This document shows positions 24,846 through 34,108 of a stretch of DNA of 64,000 bases, piece by piece. Location of the stretch: assembly GCF_000744825.1 (NCBI RefSeq), contig NZ_JQMR01000001.1, positions 2,093,501-2,157,500 on the forward strand. Direction: 5' to 3'. The position numbers and the translations under genes were made by a program. The stretch is from Carnobacterium mobile DSM 4848 (lineage in GTDB: Bacteria; Bacillota; Bacilli; Lactobacillales; Carnobacteriaceae). The notes below the pieces were generated by a model. That model did not search any database. It was given only the letters and a program-made list of their open reading frames with translations, and had not been told where the DNA came from. The stretch's first letter is position 1. Every line of letters begins with the position of its first letter.

Positions 24846-25575
24846 AAGAGGCAATAAAAGCAGGAAAGGCAACGAAAGCAATGAAAGTTCAGGAGGCTGG
24901 ATCACAACCTTTTCAGACTTAATGTCTTTGTTACTGACTTTTTTTATTCTTCTTTATTCGATGTCAAATGTCAGTCAAGTAAAGTTCAATGAAGCATCTC
25001 AGTCGATTCAAATGGCTCTGTCCGGAAAAGGTGGCAGTACGATCCTTGAAGAAGCGGCACCTACAGTACCGGAAACCGAAGCAGCAGAAACGACAACAGA
25101 CAAGATAAATCCTGAAATTTCAGCTTTATATAAAAAAGTGACTGACTATGTTGAGGAACATGCTATGCAATCTAAAGTTTCAGTAGAAAAGGATCAAGAT
25201 GGTGTGTATGTCGATATCCAAGAATCGATTCTTTTTGCTTCTGGCGACGCGGAAGTCTCCCCTCAAGGGAAACGGACATTGAATCAATTAGCCGATTTGA
25301 TTGCTACATTTGAAAACAAGATAGTCGTAGAAGGCTATACCGATAATCTGCCTATCAAAAACCAAAAATTTGACAGCAACTGGGAATTATCTGCTGGCAG
25401 AGCGGTATCTGTCTTACGTTACTTAAGTGAAGAAAAAGACATCGATCCTAATCGTTTATCTGCTAAAGGGTATGGTGAATACAATCCAAGTGCGCCAAAC
25501 GATACGATAGAAAACAAAGCTAAGAACAGAAGAGTCAATATTGTGATCGTTTATGAGGATAAGGAGACAAGTTAA
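24838..25575 (+). CDS. motB: Flagellar stator protein MotB
   Basis: MotB anchors the stator to peptidoglycan. Start 24838 overlaps motA by 8 bases and follows GAGGGG; it gives 245 aa. The single membrane segment (about 28-46) begins with the proton-binding Asp27 in TTFSDLMSLLL. The OmpA-like domain (about 130-243) has VEGYTDNLPI and a NWELSAGRA motif for peptidoglycan binding. Asp27 argues for a working ion channel. The Met-Ser content after Asp27 does not clearly tell protons from sodium. Confidence 0.95.
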   Translation: MARRGNKSRKGNESNESSGGWITTFSDLMSLLLTFFILLYSMSNVSQVKFNEASQSIQMALSGKGGSTILEEAAPTVPETEAAETTTDKINPEISALYKKVTDYVEEHAMQSKVSVEKDQDGVYVDIQESILFASGDAEVSPQGKRTLNQLADLIATFENKIVVEGYTDNLPIKNQKFDSNWELSAGRAVSVLRYLSEEKDIDPNRLSAKGYGEYNPSAPNDTIENKAKNRRVNIVIVYEDKETS

Positions 25576-25578
25576 CAC

Positions 25579-26046
25579 ATGAAAACAGAAGATAAAAAAG
25601 AAAAACAAGGAACTAAACGGCTGCTGATAATCGTCGCTATTTTAGGTGCTATTGTGATCGGAGCAGTAGTCAGCTTTGGTGTTACATCAGGCAAAGCCGC
25701 TGAGATTATCGAAGGCTTGTCTAAAAAAGAAGTAGTAGAAACAACTGTTCCATTAGAAGAGTTTTTGATCAACTTAGCTCCTGAAAAATCAGGCCGGGGA
25801 AACTACTTAAAAATTGAATTATCGGTTTACAGTACAGAAAAAGACGCAGAAGAAGAAATCAATAAAAACATTCCGCAAATCAGAGATGCTGTGATCAATG
25901 TGCTGCGTACAAAATCTGCCGATTCTGTTTTTCAAAAAGAAGAGGATTCTCTGGTACTAAAAAAAGAACTAATCAGCCAAATCAACAAAACATTGGATGA
26001 GCCGTTGATCAGTGATGTTTTTATTACCAATATTGTGATGCAGTAA
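25579..26046 (+). CDS. fliL: Flagellar basal-body protein FliL
   Basis: FliL surrounds the stator and supports torque. The 155-aa protein has a short basic N-terminus, one membrane helix (about 14-36) and an extracytoplasmic domain with EEFLINLAPEKSGRGNYLKIELSV-type strands, here starting near residue 56. The C-terminus (ELISQINKTLDEPLISDVFITNIVMQ region) is typical. It follows motB by 3 bases. Confidence 0.92.
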   Translation: MKTEDKKEKQGTKRLLIIVAILGAIVIGAVVSFGVTSGKAAEIIEGLSKKEVVETTVPLEEFLINLAPEKSGRGNYLKIELSVYSTEKDAEEEINKNIPQIRDAVINVLRTKSADSVFQKEEDSLVLKKELISQINKTLDEPLISDVFITNIVMQ

Positions 26047-26068
26047 GGAAAGTGAAAGGAAGTTGAAC

Positions 26069-26458
26069 ATGGGATTAGGTATCGGGCTAGGTTATGTGAT
26101 AAAAAGTATTCTAGCGTTGGGTGTGATTATTTTTGCAGCCAATTACAGTTTAAAATATCTGAATACATTTATGACAAAAAAAGGAAAAGTGATTCGAATC
26201 ATCGAAAGAACGGCTATCAATAAAAGCTCTTCTATCTGTATTGTGGAAATAGCCGGTACTTATTATGTGATGAGTTTTACGGATACACGCAATGAAATTC
26301 TCAGAGAATTAACTGAATCTGAAAAAGAAGCAGTCATTAAGACGCAAACTGAAGCAGAAGGTGAACGAAATACACCGCTTTTTTCAGAAGCAAAATCAGA
26401 GCCATTCCTTAAGCAACTTCAGTCCCGTTACCAAAGTCTGTACGAAAAGAGGAAATAA
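26069..26458 (+). CDS. fliO: Flagellar export protein FliO
   Basis: FliO assists assembly of the FliP ring. ATG 26069, with AAAGGAAG upstream, gives 129 aa; a TTG at 26063 is less well placed. One membrane helix (about 5-27) is followed by a basic cytoplasmic domain with GKVIRIIERTAINKSSSICIV, typical of FliO/FliZ. Its position before fliP supports the call. Confidence 0.85.
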   Translation: MGLGIGLGYVIKSILALGVIIFAANYSLKYLNTFMTKKGKVIRIIERTAINKSSSICIVEIAGTYYVMSFTDTRNEILRELTESEKEAVIKTQTEAEGERNTPLFSEAKSEPFLKQLQSRYQSLYEKRK

Positions 26459-26460
26459 AG

Positions 26461-27213
26461 TTGAAGAAAAAAATCATATGGTTCGTCTGCTGTGCCCTCT
26501 TTTTAGTGAGTTTCAGTTTTCCGCAAGAAGTTTCTGCTGTTGGAACAGTTGATGGACTAACAAACGTACTTAAAAACCAATCAGGCGAAACATCAGATGT
26601 TATAAAGTTATACGTGCTGATGGGATTGTTAAGTTTGGCCCCCACATTTTTGATTTTGACTACCAGCTTTACACGGATCATTGTGGTATTGTCCTTTGTC
26701 AGAAACTCGCTAGGAACCCAACAAAACCCTCCGAATCTGGTATTGACAGGAATCGCGTTGTTTTTAACGTTGTTTATTATGCAGCCGGTATACACTCAGG
26801 TGATGGACGATGCATTGACGCCTTACTTAAATGAAGAACTGTCTGGACCAGAAGCTTTTGAAAAAGCCGAGGATCCGATCAAAGAATTTATGTACAAACA
26901 GACACGTGATGAAGATATCCAACTTTTTCTAGATGTATCAAAAACAAAAAAGCCTAAAGACTTAACCGATCTTCCGCTAACGATCGTGATACCAGCTTAT
27001 ACGATCAGTGAATTGCGCACAGCTTTTAGTATCGGTTTTTTGATTTTCATTCCTTTTTTAGTGATCGATATTGTGGTCGCTAGTATTCTCATGTCTATGG
27101 GGATGTTTATGCTGTCGCCAGTCATGATTTCATTGCCTTTCAAACTATTGTTGTTTGTATTGGTCGATGGCTGGTATTTAGTCGTCGAGTCGCTTGTCAC
27201 AGGATTTCAGTAG
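26461..27213 (+). CDS. fliP: Flagellar export gate protein FliP
   Basis: FliP forms the pentameric core of the export gate. The 250-aa protein starts at TTG 26461, with AGAGG 8 bases upstream. A cleavable signal peptide (about 1-26, ending near VSA) is followed by four membrane helices. TSFTRIIVVLSFVRNSLGTQ, split across residues 75-95, and the C-terminal VIPAYTISELRTAF are family hallmarks. Confidence 0.95.
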   Translation: MKKKIIWFVCCALFLVSFSFPQEVSAVGTVDGLTNVLKNQSGETSDVIKLYVLMGLLSLAPTFLILTTSFTRIIVVLSFVRNSLGTQQNPPNLVLTGIALFLTLFIMQPVYTQVMDDALTPYLNEELSGPEAFEKAEDPIKEFMYKQTRDEDIQLFLDVSKTKKPKDLTDLPLTIVIPAYTISELRTAFSIGFLIFIPFLVIDIVVASILMSMGMFMLSPVMISLPFKLLLFVLVDGWYLVVESLVTGFQ

Positions 27214-27222
27214 AGGTGTAAA

Positions 27223-27486
27223 ATGACAATAGTAAAAGTTTTAGATGTTATCAGAGAAGCCTTTATGACGATGATCATGGTTGCGGGCCCAACATTGGTC
27301 ATTGCATTAGTTGTCGGGCTTTTGATCAGTATTTTACAGGCTACTACCCAGCTGCAAGAACAAACGCTGAGTTTTGTGCCGAAAATATTAGCCGTAATCG
27401 TTTCATTGATCGTTTTTGGGAACTTTATGTTGAATGCTTTGATTGGTTTTACTCAAAAAATATTTGAAATGATTGCAGCACTTTGA
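27223..27486 (+). CDS. fliQ: Flagellar export gate protein FliQ
   Basis: FliQ has 87 aa and two membrane helices (about 15-37 and 50-75). The motif GLLISILQATTQLQEQTLSF between the helices is diagnostic. GAGGTG precedes the ATG. Its TGA stop overlaps the fliR TTG start. Confidence 0.95.
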   Translation: MTIVKVLDVIREAFMTMIMVAGPTLVIALVVGLLISILQATTQLQEQTLSFVPKILAVIVSLIVFGNFMLNALIGFTQKIFEMIAAL

Positions 27487-28259
27487 GCGATGGAGTAGTG
27501 GGCCTGCAAATCCAAACCGCTCTGTTGGTGTTTATTCGCATCACAACCTTTATGACGATCAGTCCAGGTTTTTCAATAAAAGGCTTACCGAATCTTATAA
27601 AAGTCGGCTTAGCAGCTGGAATTGCTTTTGCTGCCATTCCGGTCGTTCCGGTTTTGTCTGCAGAAATTCCGATGCTTTTATTCGTATTGTTGGGAATAAA
27701 AGAAGTGTTTTTAGGCTTGGCCATCGGCTTTATTACTAAATTAATTTTTTCAGCGATTGAAATGGCCGGAAATTTTGTCGATTTTCAAGTTGGGTTTTCT
27801 ATGGGTGCGGTGTATGACCCTACAATGGGAGTCAGCGTTTCCTATTATGGGAAAATTTATTACTGGTTATCCATTTGCATTTTTTTCTTGACCGACTTGC
27901 ACCATGTCGTGATCAAAACAGTGATAAAGACCTTTGAATATGTGCCGATTGAAAGCATGAATTTAGGCGGATTCGGCGTTGAAGGCATGGTCAAGTTATT
28001 CGCGATCGTTTTCGAAACGGCTTTGAATTTGGCTGCACCGTTGATGATCGTAGCTTTACTGACTGAGGTCGTATTGGGCTTGATCTCCCGTACAGTTCCA
28101 CAAATCAATGTGTTGATTTTAGGCATGCCGTTAAAAGTTTTAGCTGCATTTTTGTTCACTTTGGTGCTGCTGCCGACGTTAACTAAAAACATCAGCCATA
28201 TGCTGCCGCTGATGGTCAAGTATATCAATGAATTTATTCAGTCGTTGCCGGCTGCGTGA
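27483..28259 (+). CDS. fliR: Flagellar export gate protein FliR
   Basis: FliR, one copy per gate, closes the FliP-FliQ spiral. The 258-aa protein has six predicted membrane helices. ITTFMTISPGFSIKGLPN lies near residue 20, and LEMAGNFVDFQVGFSMG-like sequence near 87. The start appears to be a TTG overlapping the fliQ stop by 4 bases, with no good ribosome site, so translation probably depends on fliQ coupling. Confidence 0.93.
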   Translation: MSDGVVGLQIQTALLVFIRITTFMTISPGFSIKGLPNLIKVGLAAGIAFAAIPVVPVLSAEIPMLLFVLLGIKEVFLGLAIGFITKLIFSAIEMAGNFVDFQVGFSMGAVYDPTMGVSVSYYGKIYYWLSICIFFLTDLHHVVIKTVIKTFEYVPIESMNLGGFGVEGMVKLFAIVFETALNLAAPLMIVALLTEVVLGLISRTVPQINVLILGMPLKVLAAFLFTLVLLPTLTKNISHMLPLMVKYINEFIQSLPAA

Positions 28260-28270
28260 GGTGAGAGTAA

Positions 28271-29338
28271 ATGGCAGATAAAGATGGCAAAACAGAAAAA
28301 CCCAGTCCAAAGAAACTGAAAGACACACGTAAAAAAGGGGAAATAGCTAAGAGTCCTGATTTGACTTCTGCGGTTACATTTGTCGTTTTTTTGATGGCTG
28401 CAACGTTTCTCGGTACATATATTTTAAAACAAGGGTATCTTTACTTGAAGATTTACTTATCAGCTGGATTCGCGGTAGATGGATTGGAAAACAACTTAGG
28501 AAATATCGGTATGAAATCGATTGTTTTTATTCTGATTATGGCTGGTCCTTTTCTAGCTATCGGCTTTGTGGCTGCCTTTTTAGCCAGTATGCTGCAGACC
28601 GGGTTTTTATTTTCAACTGAACCGTTAAAAATGAGTTTTAAAAAAATCAATCCCATCAGCGGATTTAAAAATATGTTCAGCAAAAAGACACTGTTCACTT
28701 TATTAAAAAACCTAGCTAAATTGGGTTTGGTATTTGGCATGGCTTATTCAACAGTAAAGAAATCTGTGGTTTTGCTGGTCAATGCCGGAAATATTGGGAC
28801 GCAAAAGTTATTTTTTTTACTGATGGAGCTTGTAAAAGACTTGGGTATTCAACTAGGCATTTTATTATTGGTATTAGGGATAGCCGATTACATCTATCAA
28901 GTATACGATTACCGGAAAAACTTAAAAATGTCTAAGCAAGATCTAAAAGACGAATACAAAGAAAGCGAAGGCGACCCGCAGATGAAAGGCAAGCGCAAGC
29001 AGTTCCACCGTCAATTGACAAGCGGGATGCTGTCAGATGTCGACACTGCTACAGCCGTCATTACCAACCCAACGCATCTAGCCATCGCGATTCGTTACGA
29101 CAAAGCAACAGACGAAGTACCAATGATCGTTGCCAAGGGTGCTGATCACCAAGCTGCGAAAATCAGAGAACGGGCTAAAGAGGCAAATGTGCCGATTATT
29201 GAAAACAAACCAGTTGCTCGAGCCATGTACAAATCGATTGAAGTTGGTCAACCGATACCGGTCGATATGTATCAAGCCATCGCTGAGATTCTCGCCTTGG
29301 TTTACCAAATGGAAGAAATGAACAAACACAAAATATAA
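28271..29338 (+). CDS. flhB: Flagellar export switch protein FlhB
   Basis: FlhB switches export from hook to filament substrates. The 355-aa protein has the basic start (KTEKPSPKKLKDTRKKGEI), four membrane helices up to about 210, and a cytoplasmic domain with the self-cleavage motif NPTH near residue 266. All key residues are present. It follows fliR after a GGTGAGAG site and is followed by flhA. Confidence 0.96.
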   Translation: MADKDGKTEKPSPKKLKDTRKKGEIAKSPDLTSAVTFVVFLMAATFLGTYILKQGYLYLKIYLSAGFAVDGLENNLGNIGMKSIVFILIMAGPFLAIGFVAAFLASMLQTGFLFSTEPLKMSFKKINPISGFKNMFSKKTLFTLLKNLAKLGLVFGMAYSTVKKSVVLLVNAGNIGTQKLFFLLMELVKDLGIQLGILLLVLGIADYIYQVYDYRKNLKMSKQDLKDEYKESEGDPQMKGKRKQFHRQLTSGMLSDVDTATAVITNPTHLAIAIRYDKATDEVPMIVAKGADHQAAKIRERAKEANVPIIENKPVARAMYKSIEVGQPIPVDMYQAIAEILALVYQMEEMNKHKI

Positions 29339-29368
29339 GGTTGTTTTAAGGAATGAGGAGTCGAAGAG

Positions 29369-31450
29369 ATGTTAACTGCTTTTATGGGTAAATTTGAGAA
29401 ACTGACAAAATCACTAGATGTGTTGATCGCATTCTTTGTAGTGGCTATTTTAGCGATGATTATTATTCCACTGCCTTCTCCGCTATTGGATTTTATGCTA
29501 GTTGTCAATATTGCTTTGTCGATCACGATACTGCTTCTGACTCTTTTTTCTAAAAGCGTACTGGAATTTTCTACTTTTCCAACATTGCTGCTAATCACGA
29601 CGATGTTTCGGTTGGCATTAAATATTTCGTCTACTCGTTTGATCTTGACGGTCGGTGAAGCGGGATCAGTGATCAATACATTTGCTAACTTTGTTGCCGG
29701 TAATAACATAGTGGTTGGAGCAGTCATCTTCATCATTATCGTTATCATTCAAATGATGGTCGTCACTAACGGAGCCAGCCGGGTTTCAGAAGTTTCGGCT
29801 CGTTTTACATTAGATGCTATGCCCGGTAAACAAATGTCGATCGATGCCGATTTAAATTCAGGGTTGATCAGTGAAGACCAAGCTAAAAAAAGACGGTCAG
29901 ACTTAGAACGTGAAACCCAGTTTTTCGGAGCGATGGATGGTGCCAGCAAGTTCGTTAAAGGTGATGCGATAGCCGGTATTATCATTACGGTGATCAATTT
30001 GATCGGCGGGATTGTGATCCATACAGTTCAAAGTGATATGGCCATTATGGAAGCCCTTAGTCAATTCGGTAAATTAACGATAGGAGACGGGCTTGTTAGT
30101 CAGATTCCTTCACTATTGATTTCAGTAGCATCTGGTATTTTAGTGACCCGTTCAGGAAGCAATACGGGTTTTGGAAGTGCAGTAGGAAAAGAACTTTTCC
30201 AAGCGCCTAAAGTCATGTTGATGCTGTCTGTTATTTTAGTGTTGTTTGCAATAATACCTGGATTCCCAACGTTGCCCTTTTTGTTATTAGGACTAGTTGC
30301 CGGAGCGGGTGGGTATTTGAATCTGGAAAACGAAAAAACAAAACGATCGTCTGCACAAGCTGATGAACAGAAGTCAAAAGCTGCACAACGCACAAAAAAA
30401 GAAAAGACAGAAGACGAATCGGTTGCCTCCTTTCAAGTGGACCCAATTTCAATTGAAATTGGTTATGGGTTGATCCCCTTAGCGGACGAAAGCCAAGACA
30501 ACAACTTGATGAACCATATTTCTAGTATTCGGAAGCAAAGTGCGCATGAGTTGGGAATTTTATTAAGCCCGATTCGCATTCGAGACAATTTACAGTTGAA
30601 AGCCAATGAATACTTGATAAAAATCAAAGGCAATACCGTAGCTGGCGGTGAATTATATTTAGACAAATACATGATCGTCGATCCGGGAGAAACGGACTTT
30701 GATTTTGATGGAATACCGACTAAAGAACCCGCTTTTGGATTAGATGCAATGTGGGTCGAGGAATCAGACCGTGAAGCTGCTGATTTAAGAGGATACACAG
30801 TCGTTGATCCGCTGACCGTATTGGTAACGCATTTGAAAGAAACCATTTACAAATCCAGCTATGAGCTGTTAGGCAGACAAGAAGTTAAGCAGCTGCTGGA
30901 AGGCATTAAGGATAAATATGGTGTAGTCATTGATGAATTGATTCCCGATATTTTACGTTTAGGCGAGGTTCAAAAAGTGCTGCAGAACTTATTAAAAGAA
31001 AACATTCCGATCAACGATTTAGTGACAATATTAGAAACATTGGCCGACTATGGCAATACAACTAAAGATACTGAAATGTTGACTGAATATGTTCGACAAG
31101 CACTGAACCGGACAGTTGTAAAACAACATTTAGATGGAGCTGGCGTTTTACAAGTTGTGACGATCATGCCCGATACAGAAGAAATGATCAGCCGCAGCAT
31201 CCAAAAATCTTCAGCTGGATCGATTCCAGTGCTTCAGCCGGATGTGGTCACTCGGTTATTTGACAGTATCACAACTATACAAAATCAACTACAAGCAATA
31301 GGCATTCCGCACGTTTTATTGGCGTCGCCAAAAATACGACCGGCTATGAAAAACCTAATATCTTACAATTTTCCTGATGTGGCTGTCTTATCATTAAATG
31401 AAGTACCGAACGATGTGGCAATCGAGACTGTAGGGATGGTTGAAGGCTAA
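29369..31450 (+). CDS. flhA: Flagellar export gate protein FlhA
   Basis: FlhA forms the nonameric export gate. The 693-aa protein has about eight membrane helices in residues 20-315, with RLALNISSTRLIL and the FHIPEP-type loop with MPGKQMSIDADLNSG (about 150-164). A charged linker precedes the cytoplasmic substrate-docking domain (about 355-690). Its usual neighbours flhF and flhG are absent; a 300-bp non-coding segment and sigD follow. Confidence 0.96.
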   Translation: MLTAFMGKFEKLTKSLDVLIAFFVVAILAMIIIPLPSPLLDFMLVVNIALSITILLLTLFSKSVLEFSTFPTLLLITTMFRLALNISSTRLILTVGEAGSVINTFANFVAGNNIVVGAVIFIIIVIIQMMVVTNGASRVSEVSARFTLDAMPGKQMSIDADLNSGLISEDQAKKRRSDLERETQFFGAMDGASKFVKGDAIAGIIITVINLIGGIVIHTVQSDMAIMEALSQFGKLTIGDGLVSQIPSLLISVASGILVTRSGSNTGFGSAVGKELFQAPKVMLMLSVILVLFAIIPGFPTLPFLLLGLVAGAGGYLNLENEKTKRSSAQADEQKSKAAQRTKKEKTEDESVASFQVDPISIEIGYGLIPLADESQDNNLMNHISSIRKQSAHELGILLSPIRIRDNLQLKANEYLIKIKGNTVAGGELYLDKYMIVDPGETDFDFDGIPTKEPAFGLDAMWVEESDREAADLRGYTVVDPLTVLVTHLKETIYKSSYELLGRQEVKQLLEGIKDKYGVVIDELIPDILRLGEVQKVLQNLLKENIPINDLVTILETLADYGNTTKDTEMLTEYVRQALNRTVVKQHLDGAGVLQVVTIMPDTEEMISRSIQKSSAGSIPVLQPDVVTRLFDSITTIQNQLQAIGIPHVLLASPKIRPAMKNLISYNFPDVAVLSLNEVPNDVAIETVGMVEG

Positions 31451-31752
31451 ATAGAGTGATGAAACAATGACTTTTTATATAAAAGGTGTTTAGCGGCTTG
31501 TCCCGCTTTTCTCACTGTACATTACTTTGTGTTTCACATACGTAATGTCTAGCGTCACAAGCCTGTCTCTCGTGAAAAAGACAAGTAAAGGGCCTAAAGT
31601 CTCGCTGCGCGAGCTTTATACTAGTCGACGTAACCAGCTAAAGCTGGAAGTCTCCTAGCAATTGCGCAGTATGCTCATTCAGGGCTGTACTTGCTATTTT
31701 CCAGTCGAGCCAGATCCGGCTTGTTCCGCTTTTCTTAAAGGAGGGGTAGCAG
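31451..31752 (+). other. Non-coding flhA-sigD gap with direct repeats
   Basis: CGGCTTGTCCCGCTTTTCT (31494-31512) recurs with one mismatch at 31717-31735, 223 bp apart. Between them are ACATTAC/GTAATGT (31519-31548), a GCTGCGCGAGC fold near 31604, and CCAGC/GCTGG (31633-31646). No gene was found. The second copy abuts the sigD ribosome site. Confidence 0.5.
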
Positions 31753-32469
31753 ATGTATTATGAAAACGATAGGGAACAGGAAATCATAAAATACCTGCCC
31801 TTGGTTGAAAAAGTTGTAAATGGGCTGAACATCAAACGCAGCGATTATGAACGCGGAGACCTCTACAATATTGGTGTGATTGGTTTGATGGATGCGTTGG
31901 AAAAATACGATAAAGACAAAAAAGTTCCTTTTGAAGGGTATGCCTATATCCGCATCAAAGGAACGATCATTGATGAAGTCAGAAAAACAGCTCCGGTTTC
32001 CAGAACACGACTCAGTCAGTTGAATGAATACTACCGTGCCAAAGAAAAACTGGAAGAAACCTTCAAACAGACACCGTCAGAAAAGGAAATTTGCCAGGAA
32101 TTAAAAATCAATGACAAACAATTAAGCAAGATACACGAAACGGTCCACCAACTAGCTTCCGTTTCATTGGAAAAAGTGTTGTACAGTGAAGAAGGCAATG
32201 ATATTGAACTGATGGACTTTTTAGAAGACACGCAGTCTGTTGACTCTGAAGAGGCACTGTTAGAACAGGAACGTCATCAGTTATTAACAAAAAACATTCA
32301 TATATTGGATAAAAGAGAGCAAACGATTTTAAATTTGTACTACGTCGACGAGTTATCTTTGAAAGAAATTGCTTATATTTTTGACATCTCTGTTCCACGA
32401 GTTTCACAAATTCATGGAAAAATTATCTTAAAATTAAAAGAATCAATGAGGAGAGAATACGATGATTAG
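31753..32469 (+). CDS. sigD: Flagellar sigma factor SigD (sigma-28, FliA)
   Basis: SigD directs RNA polymerase to late flagellar promoters. The 238-aa protein lacks region 1. Region 2 has NIGVIGLMDALEKYD and PFEGYAYIRIKGTIIDEVRK (about 35-78). Region 3 carries LSQLNEYYRAKEKLEETF. Region 4 ends with LSLKEIAYIFDISVPRVSQIH as a helix-turn-helix. AAAGGAGGGG precedes the ATG. Its end overlaps flgF by 8 bases. It should read the CCGATAT promoters at 6686, 9877, 9970 and 34962. Confidence 0.96.
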   Translation: MYYENDREQEIIKYLPLVEKVVNGLNIKRSDYERGDLYNIGVIGLMDALEKYDKDKKVPFEGYAYIRIKGTIIDEVRKTAPVSRTRLSQLNEYYRAKEKLEETFKQTPSEKEICQELKINDKQLSKIHETVHQLASVSLEKVLYSEEGNDIELMDFLEDTQSVDSEEALLEQERHQLLTKNIHILDKREQTILNLYYVDELSLKEIAYIFDISVPRVSQIHGKIILKLKESMRREYDD

Positions 32470-33220
32470 AAGTATCGATACGCTTAGCAGAAACTTTGAC
32501 ATCTTGCAAAAAAAACAAGAAAACATTAGTGCAAATGTAGCCAATATCAATACTGCTGGTTACAAAGCTCAAGAGATCATACAAAGTACACTTCAATCAA
32601 AACAAATGGCCAACCATTTAGGCGGTCCTTTACTGAATCAAAAAAACGACATAGGAAGTTTTACATTCGGCAATCAAATTGATGAGATGTATCGAAGTTT
32701 TGATCAAGGAGGATTGAAAGGAACAGCTTCTGCGACCGACGTGGCTCTCCAAGGCAATGGATTTTTTACTGTAGCTGGAACAGATGGTCAAACGTATTAT
32801 ACCCGTAATGGGAATTTTACAGTGAATGCAGCTGGCGAACTGGTAACTCAAGAAGGACATCGGGTGCTAGGTATCGATGCAAACGGACAAAGCACATTTA
32901 TCCCAGCAGGCGGCACTGATTTTTCAGTAGACAGCAACGGTAATGTCAATGAAACTGGATTGCAGCTAATGCTGACAGAATTTGGGAATCCTGAGGCTTT
33001 GACCAGCAGAGGAAACACACTGTATACAGGACAAGGCGGTACAGCCAGTATGGGTACCACAACCGTTTTTCAACATTCGCTTGAGACATCAAATGTAAAT
33101 ACTGCAGATGAAATCACAAACTTAATGTTAGTAGGCAGAGAATTTGAAGCGAATCAAAAAGCGTTAAGTGCAGCGGATGAAACATTAAGAAAAGCTGCTA
33201 ATGAAATCGGAAAAGTTTAG
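32462..33220 (+). CDS. flgF: Flagellar rod/hook-basal body protein (FlgF/FlhO type)
   Basis: The 252-aa protein has the rod/hook N-terminus (LQKKQENISANVANINTAGYK) and the middle segment GNGFFTVAGTDGQTYYTRNGNF. Its C-terminus contains SNVNTADEITNLMLVGREFEANQKALSAAD. This pair of consecutive paralogues corresponds to flhO-flhP of Bacillus, which encode distal rod proteins. Which of the two is FlgF and which FlgG cannot be settled by eye; order suggests FlgF first. Confidence 0.85.
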   Translation: MIRSIDTLSRNFDILQKKQENISANVANINTAGYKAQEIIQSTLQSKQMANHLGGPLLNQKNDIGSFTFGNQIDEMYRSFDQGGLKGTASATDVALQGNGFFTVAGTDGQTYYTRNGNFTVNAAGELVTQEGHRVLGIDANGQSTFIPAGGTDFSVDSNGNVNETGLQLMLTEFGNPEALTSRGNTLYTGQGGTASMGTTTVFQHSLETSNVNTADEITNLMLVGREFEANQKALSAADETLRKAANEIGKV

Positions 33221-33235
33221 GAGGAACAACGAAAA

Positions 33236-33991
33236 ATGAGTATACCTTTAAGTATCAGCAAAAGTGGGATGAACGCCGTACAAAATGCAATGGATGCTTT
33301 GTCCCATGATATCGCCAATTCCAATACGACCGGCTACAAATCTAAAAACGTCAGCTTCAGCGAATTGATGGTCAATGATCTAAATGGAGAATCCGTTCTT
33401 CTATCAGAACGTGTACAAAACCCGGGAATCAACAACGGAACAAAAAGCGGAGTCAATACGACCAATATGGCACAAGGCGCACTGATTGCAGATGAAAACG
33501 CGTATCACTTAGCGATTGCAGGTGATGGATTTTTTGGAGTAACGGATCAAAACAACCAATTCTATTTGACACGCGATGGAGCATTTCAAGTAAATGGAGA
33601 CAAGTCGATCACCAACAGCAATGGAGACCGCTTGTCGATCGAAGCTGTGATACCTGTTGAACAATGGCCGAACGGAGATGTAGCAATTGCTTTAAATGGA
33701 GAAGTGATCATTCAAACGGGAAATGAAACAATCGTGGTTGGACGCATTCCATTGTATACACCAGCTGTTTCAGATGCATTGATGCCTGCAGGCGAAAATA
33801 AATTTACATATGATGGAGTATTTGTGCAAGGAGACGGCATGATCCAACAACATTTTTTAGAAGCTTCAAATGTTGACTTAGCATCAGCTATCACCGATAT
33901 GATGGTTGCACAGCGCGCGTATTCGCTGAATACCAAAGTAGTACAAGGAACAAACGAAATGATGTCCACAATCAATCAATTCAAACAATAG
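33236..33991 (+). CDS. flgG: Flagellar distal rod protein (FlgG/FlhP type)
   Basis: The 251-aa protein has the rod/hook motif MDALSHDIANSNTTGYKSKN, the GDGFFGVTDQNNQFYLTRDGAF core, and a C-terminal AITDMMVAQRAYSLNTKVVQGTNEM helix, here referred to by its first residues. It follows flgF by 15 bases with TAGGAGGAAC. It is about 26 percent shorter than would be expected for a hook protein with an extra domain, so a rod role is likely. Confidence 0.85.
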   Translation: MSIPLSISKSGMNAVQNAMDALSHDIANSNTTGYKSKNVSFSELMVNDLNGESVLLSERVQNPGINNGTKSGVNTTNMAQGALIADENAYHLAIAGDGFFGVTDQNNQFYLTRDGAFQVNGDKSITNSNGDRLSIEAVIPVEQWPNGDVAIALNGEVIIQTGNETIVVGRIPLYTPAVSDALMPAGENKFTYDGVFVQGDGMIQQHFLEASNVDLASAITDMMVAQRAYSLNTKVVQGTNEMMSTINQFKQ

Positions 33992-34108
33992 TAAACAGTA
34001 TGAAGCTGAAAGTTCTACATCAGCTTTGGGCAAATGCATTAGCGGTTCTCGTTTGACACGAGTAGAGCGGGTCAGGAAAGAGTACAAGGGGTAAGATGGT
34101 GATGAGAC

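Noticed and set aside
26409-26795. 128-residue minus-strand frame over fliO/fliP
   Set aside because: Antisense to conserved export genes, with no ribosome site.
27473-27739. 88-residue + strand frame over fliQ/fliR
   Set aside because: It overlaps fliR in another frame and has no family features.
29302-29748. 148-residue minus-strand frame over flhB/flhA
   Set aside because: It is a shadow of membrane-protein coding sequence; composition is unnatural and it lacks a start signal.
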